From positions 62,001 to 126,000 of the forward strand of contig OW569347.1 of the NCBI GenBank assembly GCA_937625935.1: DNA of 64,000 nt. The letters are read 5' to 3'. Numbering within the stretch: position 1 is the first letter of the stretch; every line of letters starts with the position of its first letter. This document shows, piece after piece, positions 59,133 through 64,000 of the stretch. Source of the stretch: Tetramitus jugosus (taxonomy: Eukaryota > Heterolobosea > Eutetramitea > Acrasida > Vahlkampfiidae). The notes beneath the pieces are model-generated. The model searched no databases. It was not told where the DNA came from and saw nothing but the letters and a program-made list of their open reading frames with translations. The position numbers were made by a program, and so were the translations under genes.

Positions 59133-59241
59133 GATTATGTTTGTTTGCTTGTTGTGATCAATGGCTGTTTTATACCGGAATATTATTTACGTTCAGGTTC
59201 TTGGGTATATTTTTACAAATCCAGTATATTTTACAAACAAT

Positions 59242-60222
59242 TTACAATGTAGCATTCCTTACCAAATAGACACAATCACCATCCATTTTCAAACTGACAC
59301 CAATTCTCCACTTTCTTCTCACAGTGTCCACCTTGACTTCCTTGACCATTGTACGATTGTGATAAAATGCAAGACTCTTCTTTTGCAAATCAAGATAGAC
59401 ACCGATTCTGTCTCCCTCTTGAATGTGGAACTGATCCTCGTGATGACACGTATCCCACAACAACAATGGTGAAGAATCATTCAACTGAGAACGACCCACA
59501 AACACATTGCCTTTGGCATCTATGCTAAACGATCCCGATTGATCCATCTCGTCAAACACTTCGCCATCATTCAACGCCTTTTCACTCAAATCCTTGCACT
59601 TTTCCTCATTGACAATACCAAACAAAACTTGTTGACTCTTTTCGAGATCAGAAATTTCAAATTCTGCGAATTGACATGGTCCTTCTCTCACAGCTTCATT
59701 CAACAATGCACTTGTCCATTGAGACATTGCTTGATGAAGCACTCGATGCTTTGAGTGTGTTACTAATCGTGTGTTGGCCAAGCTTTCAGAGAATGAATAA
59801 CCACTTCTCTCAACGACGACTGCAGCAGAATTGTGCGACTGTTCAATTGTTGTTGGACTCAAGTGTTGTTGTTCTTGGTGGTGGTGGTGATGATGATGAT
59901 GATGAGAGGGAGATCGCTCTACATGATGATCATGGTTGTTATGATGATGATGATGATGATGGTCTTGTTGTTCATTGCTGCCATTGTTGTTGTGATGTTG
60001 GTGATGTTGGTGATGATGATAAGAAGGAGGAGCACGACTCTTGATCGTTAAATCTTCGACTTGCACTTCGAGTGCTGCAATTCTGATTGCTTGTTGTTGT
60101 GTCAATTGTGTGAGATGCTGAATTTGAGAGGATTGTTGCTCAATGAGTCGTTCGAGTGAGTCCAATCTCGATTCAACAGTAGTTTCCAGCTGTGGTGTTG
60201 TTTCTGATAATAGTTCCTCCAT
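59242..60222 (-). CDS. SPRY-domain protein with coiled coil and His-rich linker, 326 aa
   Basis: Intronless. Residues 1-60 form a coiled coil ('RLDSLERLIEQQSSQIQHL...'). Residues about 65-120 are a His/Asn/Gln-rich linker. The C-terminal half is a SPRY/B30.2-type beta-sandwich: 'GSFSIDAKGNVFVG', the diagnostic 'GDRIGVYLDLQKKSLAFYHN' (about residues 275-294), then 'WRIGVSLKMDGDCVYL'. SPRY domains bind short peptide partners, often as ubiquitin-ligase substrate receptors; no RING or SOCS box is present here. The His-rich tract could bind metal. Confidence 0.8.
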   Translation of the reverse strand: MEELLSETTPQLETTVESRLDSLERLIEQQSSQIQHLTQLTQQQAIRIAALEVQVEDLTIKSRAPPSYHHHQHHQHHNNNGSNEQQDHHHHHHHNNHDHHVERSPSHHHHHHHHHQEQQHLSPTTIEQSHNSAAVVVERSGYSFSESLANTRLVTHSKHRVLHQAMSQWTSALLNEAVREGPCQFAEFEISDLEKSQQVLFGIVNEEKCKDLSEKALNDGEVFDEMDQSGSFSIDAKGNVFVGRSQLNDSSPLLLWDTCHHEDQFHIQEGDRIGVYLDLQKKSLAFYHNRTMVKEVKVDTVRRKWRIGVSLKMDGDCVYLVRNATL

Positions 60223-60508
60223 GGTGTGATGATTATACTGTGTGTGTAAAATGGTTTTTGTGCGTGTGATTCGTTATTATTATTGTTTTTGGTGGTGTTT
60301 GAGATCGAATTTTTTTTTATCGTTGAGGATACAAACTTTCGCGTCATCCGATCTGACAAAATCGCTCATGCTGGAAAGGAAATTCCAGATGGTGAAGCGA
60401 AAGAAACACGTATTTCTTGAGAGTGCGCCGACTCAAGAGTCACTATCAAGTTTACGGAGAATGAATTCCAGAGCGACAGATGACACTGAGAATGTTTTTA
60501 ATGCATAT

Positions 60509-61767
60509 TTATTGCAAGTTGTCAGCTTGTTTATCGAGAACACTTTCCATGTTGCTCGGTGATCGTATTCCTCTTTGAGATCTTCTGCCACTGTTTGGTT
60601 GGTCTGACAACCGGAATGCATCAAAAGACACTGTCATTGGTCTTCCTCTCCTTCCATCGGAGCCTGTGGTTGTACTTGGATTGGCATTTGGACTGTTGGC
60701 TTGTGATTCCAACTCCCTTCTCAACCATTCCAAACTATCACCACCGTCATTATTGTTCGCATCACTGAGTGCAAATGCAGAGCTTGTTCTTTGACCAGTT
60801 TTGTACTGATCTTCTCCATCTCCTTTCTGCCTATTGTCTAGTTGTTGTGAAGATGATGTTTCATCTTCTTTTTTGTTGTTGTTATCGTTTGTTTGATTCT
60901 CGCCCGTATTATTCTCGCTGTTATTATTTTTGTTATTATTGTTATCATGATCATTATCCACATCTTCATCATCCAATTCTTCAAACACAAAATCAAACTC
61001 TTCAATCAGTGTGAAAAACACGGGAGTATAAGGACTCGTTCCCCATATGCACAACACTATATTCTTCACACTCATCTTGTTCACTTTTTCATTCTTGGAT
61101 ACACGAATCAAATGATCAACGAGCAATCGTATGGTTTCTCTGTTACACTTGGGTATCACACCCATTTGATTCTGCACAATTTGTTTCCTCAAATGTTTGG
61201 GCACTCTCTGAAGTATGAACAATTCTTGATGTTCATTGCCAAATAAGCTCTCTGGTAAGTCTCGAAGAAATAGCAAGATGAGACCAGCAACGTCAGCAGG
61301 GTCATGTAACTGTTTGCCTGATTCGTGTTCCTTTATAAAGTCAATGGGTTCACCTGTTGTTTGTTATATTGTTATTATTATTATTTGTGTGTGATGATGT
61401 TGTGTTAGCTCACAAAATATTCTTCGCGAAAAAGGTCAAAATGTTCTTCTTCTTCTTCACAACACATACCCTTATTGAATTGAATCATGTATTTGCGAAT
61501 GGTTTGTTTGCTGCCAGGAACTCTATAGAGACCCATTTCATTCAATCCCTTATGATTCAAAAAGTCAATACTGTTTCTCATGATTGCAGGAACGAGACAT
61601 TGTTTGGTTGGATCACTTCTCTCGGCTGCCAACCTCAATGGTACACCAAACACTGCTGTTTCACTATTCTTGTAATCATCTTCGTCTGGTGGATTGATAG
61701 GAGAGAGATTTCGGTTGGAACTTCGACGATCCGATTGTTGTTTACTCTTTGATGAGGTGAGGCCCAT
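60509..61767 (-). CDS. RhoGAP-domain protein, two exons
   Basis: Exons 61767-61470 and 61353-60509 (116-nt intron, GTATGT...AACAG, phase 1) give 380 aa. It stimulates GTP hydrolysis by Rho-family GTPases controlling the actin cytoskeleton. The domain spans about residues 38-240: 'FGVPLRLAAERS', the arginine-finger segment 'GLYRVPGSKQTIRKY', then after the splice 'DPADVAGLILLFLRDLPESLF' and 'NKMSVKNIVLCIWG'. The tail is Asp/Asn-rich then Ser/Arg-rich. The start MGLTSSK fits N-myristoylation well, so plasma-membrane targeting is likely. The frame is open for another 105 codons upstream, but that sequence is repetitive and lacks domain character. Confidence 0.88.
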
Positions 61768-62297
61768 TATTTTCCGTTGTTTGTTTGTTTGTTTGTTCGG
61801 TAGTTTCTGTTTTTTTTGTTGTGTGGTTTGTGTTGTTGTTTGTTGGGGTGATGTTGCTGTTTTTTCTTGTCTTTGTTGTTTGTTGTTTTCGTGTGACCGG
61901 TCGGCTCTCTCTTTGTTGAATGTCTTGTGTGGAAGCGAAGTACAGCACAGTTCTTCTATTCTAAGTATATGGTTTTTCTCAATTCGCTTGTTTTGAGGCG
62001 AAAGATGATTATTGTGTGTCGTTGGTGTCCTTGTTTTTTTGAGTGTGACAGTGACGCGTTGTGTGCTCTCCACCATTAACATTACAATTTCCAGTCCTTG
62101 AATATGTGGGGAGAGGATATGATCGCAAGTTCAATTCCCGGGAACAGCAAGCCATTTCGGTGAATTACCACCATCACGCCCAAAACAAACAAAATTGCCT
62201 TTCAAACAACTATATCTCTAAATATCAAGCATAAACTGATCACCTTCTCTCTCCGGCAGTTTCCCCACCACTGTGAAAACAACAACAACAACGAATA
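61768..62297. promoter_or_regulatory. Divergent intergenic region, RhoGAP/RING
   Basis: 530 bp. The RhoGAP side is a (TTTG)n-type tract, giving CAAACAAACAA in the leader. A TTCCCGGGAA palindrome lies at about 62135-62144. No RNA gene is recognised. Confidence 0.45.
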
Positions 62298-64000
62298 ATG
62301 ATGATCATACAACACATTCATCGAATCTTACAAATCATTCGCACATTTTTCAAGCTCAATTATTTCATTCGGCTCATCATCTATCTATTGCTCTATGCCA
62401 TTTATCTCATTATTATTACACCACTTCCTCCTCCCATCTACTCTTCCTATCCATCATCCTATCATCAACCACAACAACAACAACAACAACATGATGAAAA
62501 TTTGGGAGTGATACTCTCATTGGCCAAACAAACGAAAATCAAGTATAAAAAAGCGATACAGGAACCAATTTTTGATCGATTGATTTCTAATGTGAGGAAC
62601 ATGAATGAGATGCCTGATTTTTGGACGGATTACCCTGGTTTGAGAGGTTATGAGATGATTGTTGGTTATTTGATGTTTGGACGATTGTATCTCTTTGCAG
62701 AGAATTATCACTTTTTTTCAAAATTGAATGCTCAACATGCTCAGCAACAACAACAACAACAACAACAACAACGACAGAATTCATATTCTCCGAGTAAGAA
62801 CAATCACTACATGTTCAACAAATCGCAAATCAATAACAATACTAATAGCAATTCGAAGAAACAACCATCATCACCGTCACCGTCATCGCAACAGCAACCT
62901 GTTGAAGAGACACGCCATCCGACATTCTCTCAGTTGCTTCACTCTGTCTTCTGGTTCCTCATCAATGTTACATTTGTTCCCGATTATTACTTTATCTTTT
63001 TTAGTGCATGGTACAAGGGCTATCTGTTCACAAACGTGTTCCTGTGCTCCTATCACACAGCCATCTCTGTCTTCATGATCTGGTTCAATATTCTGTGCTT
63101 GTTGTCTGGTGATTGGTTCTGGGAACATAGTCGAAGTCAGACACATGAACGAAATCGCAGACAACAGCGCGTTCAAGAAGATAGACAATTGACCATTCTG
63201 GTGAGAGACATGTTGTTGCCAGAGTTGAACAATTTGCATGCATCGATCAATCAGTTGCGTTCCCCTGCAGATTACACTCGAATGAATGTCAATCAATTGG
63301 TGAGCAATGAATTGGAATTGCAAGATCAGTTGGATATGATACGGTATGAGTTGGTGAATCGATCCACGACGGGAGATGCCAATTCGGATACGAGTAACAA
63401 TCAGGGCAATAGTGCTGGTAGTGCTGATGGATCAAATGAGAGCAACAGTAGCATTTGGACAATGATGAACAATTATCGTCGCAATAACAATGGTCACAAC
63501 AGCTCCAGTGTTATTCATAGTAGTCCTTCTTCCATTGTGGGACGAGAGAGAAGAAATTCTCTTCGGTTTCATACGTGCGATCGTTGTGTCATATGCCTCG
63601 ATCGCAAACCTGACATTTATTTGAAAACGTGTTATCATGCATGCATGTGTCGATTCTGTGCTCTGAATCATAACCTCAATGGTCGCACAAGTCTCAGCAG
63701 TCAAGGTGAATTGAGTAGTCGATTCTCGTTCAACACCATTGGTCAAACACAAGTGAAAGAAGAAGAAGGTGGAGATCAAGGTGGAGGAGAAGCAGAGGAA
63801 ATGGATGCTTATTGGCGACAAATGATTGACTCTTACGAGGATGAATCAGATGAGAATAATAACAATATCGATACCAACAACGGTTTGCTTGCTGTTAATA
63901 GCGACAATGAAGACACTCATGAGGATGATAGTGATGATGCAATACGCTTCTATAATCCTCATGCAAAATTGAAGCCAGATCTCACGAAATGTCCCATGTG
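62298..64000 (+). CDS. Membrane RING-finger (C3HC5-type) E3 ligase, 3' end outside window
   Basis: The frame is open from the ATG at 62298 (in-frame TGA at 62274) to the window edge: 567 codons, incomplete. A hydrophobic segment at about residues 19-45 ('NYFIRLIIYLLLYAIYLIII') and another group at about 215-275 suggest two or more membrane helices, separated by a Gln/Asn tract. A RING half-site begins near residue 430: C-x2-C, then the C-Y-H-x-C-x-C-x2-C pattern found in MGRN1/MUL1-type C3HC5 RINGs. The final C-P-M-C pair appears only at the last visible codons, about 110 residues later, after an acidic Asn-rich insertion. Probably a membrane-bound ubiquitin ligase. Confidence 0.75.
   Translation, partial: MMIIQHIHRILQIIRTFFKLNYFIRLIIYLLLYAIYLIIITPLPPPIYSSYPSSYHQPQQQQQQHDENLGVILSLAKQTKIKYKKAIQEPIFDRLISNVRNMNEMPDFWTDYPGLRGYEMIVGYLMFGRLYLFAENYHFFSKLNAQHAQQQQQQQQQQRQNSYSPSKNNHYMFNKSQINNNTNSNSKKQPSSPSPSSQQQPVEETRHPTFSQLLHSVFWFLINVTFVPDYYFIFFSAWYKGYLFTNVFLCSYHTAISVFMIWFNILCLLSGDWFWEHSRSQTHERNRRQQRVQEDRQLTILVRDMLLPELNNLHASINQLRSPADYTRMNVNQLVSNELELQDQLDMIRYELVNRSTTGDANSDTSNNQGNSAGSADGSNESNSSIWTMMNNYRRNNNGHNSSSVIHSSPSSIVGRERRNSLRFHTCDRCVICLDRKPDIYLKTCYHACMCRFCALNHNLNGRTSLSSQGELSSRFSFNTIGQTQVKEEEGGDQGGGEAEEMDAYWRQMIDSYEDESDENNNNIDTNNGLLAVNSDNEDTHEDDSDDAIRFYNPHAKLKPDLTKCPM

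Noticed and set aside
60242-60562. Plus-strand frame of 106 codons between SPRY and RhoGAP genes
   Set aside because: It overlaps the RhoGAP 3' coding region and has no family character.
61768-62082. 105-residue extension of the RhoGAP protein
   Set aside because: Repetitive Lys/Gln/Thr sequence from a (TTTG)n leader; the internal start gives a strong myristoylation context.
62124-62145. tRNA T-loop-like GTTCAATTCC
   Set aside because: No matching acceptor or anticodon stems around it.

Overview
The window is nuclear DNA of a compact protist genome. It has long, mostly uninterrupted genes on both strands, gaps of about 40-400 bp, short GT-AG introns (about 60-250 nt) in a minority of genes, A/C-rich leaders just before start codons, and many Asn, Gln, Ser, Thr and Gly homopolymer tracts inside proteins. 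With the protein set (NEK kinase, AP-4, GANP, CTF18-RFC subunits, a Fanzor nuclease) this points to a heterolobosean amoeboflagellate such as Naegleria. The species cannot be fixed by eye.

Layout. 0.3-1.9 kb: a NIMA-related kinase in six exons. 2-14 kb: one intronless 3,998-codon gene for a giant protein with an enormous array of degenerate IQ-type motifs and a C-terminal membrane anchor; its 3' third is built of about five 0.8-0.9 kb segmental copies. 14-18.3 kb: AP-4 beta adaptin and EMC7. 18.5-25.3 kb: a beta-trefoil-like protein, DCC1, the DDX54/Dbp10 helicase and an EF-hand protein. 25.4-36.4 kb: a MAP3K-like kinase with a second, degenerate kinase domain, a coiled-coil protein and a SAC3/GANP mRNA-export scaffold. 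36.6-41.9 kb: a multipass membrane protein, two proteins of unknown role, CTF8 and TTC1. 42.06-44.73 kb: a DNA transposon with perfect 18-bp terminal inverted repeats, carrying one gene, a Fanzor (eukaryotic TnpB-like) RNA-guided nuclease, followed by a compact structured region that is a good candidate for its guide RNA scaffold. 44.7-50.8 kb: an AVEN homologue, an EngB-type GTPase and a Zn2Cys6-PAS transcription factor. 51.6-55 kb: a surface protein with a 24-bp coding minisatellite stalk. 55-62 kb: DJ-1, RFC1, a small unknown protein, a SPRY protein and a RhoGAP. 62.3 kb to the end: a membrane RING E3 cut by the window edge.

Connections. DCC1, CTF8 and RFC1 all belong to replication clamp-loader biology (the first two are specific to CTF18-RFC). 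Good E2F-type sites precede DCC1 and CTF8, and a weaker one precedes RFC1, suggesting shared S-phase control. The Fanzor element sits in a tight intergenic gap: it starts about 90 bp upstream of the TTC1 start codon and ends 10 bp from the AVEN stop codon, so it probably supplies AVEN's 3' end.

The items most worth follow-up are the Fanzor element with its predicted pseudoknotted RNA, the giant IQ-array protein, the Zn2Cys6-PAS factor in a non-fungal genome, and the kinase/pseudokinase tandem. Exon joins were worked out by hand from splice consensus, phase and family alignment.
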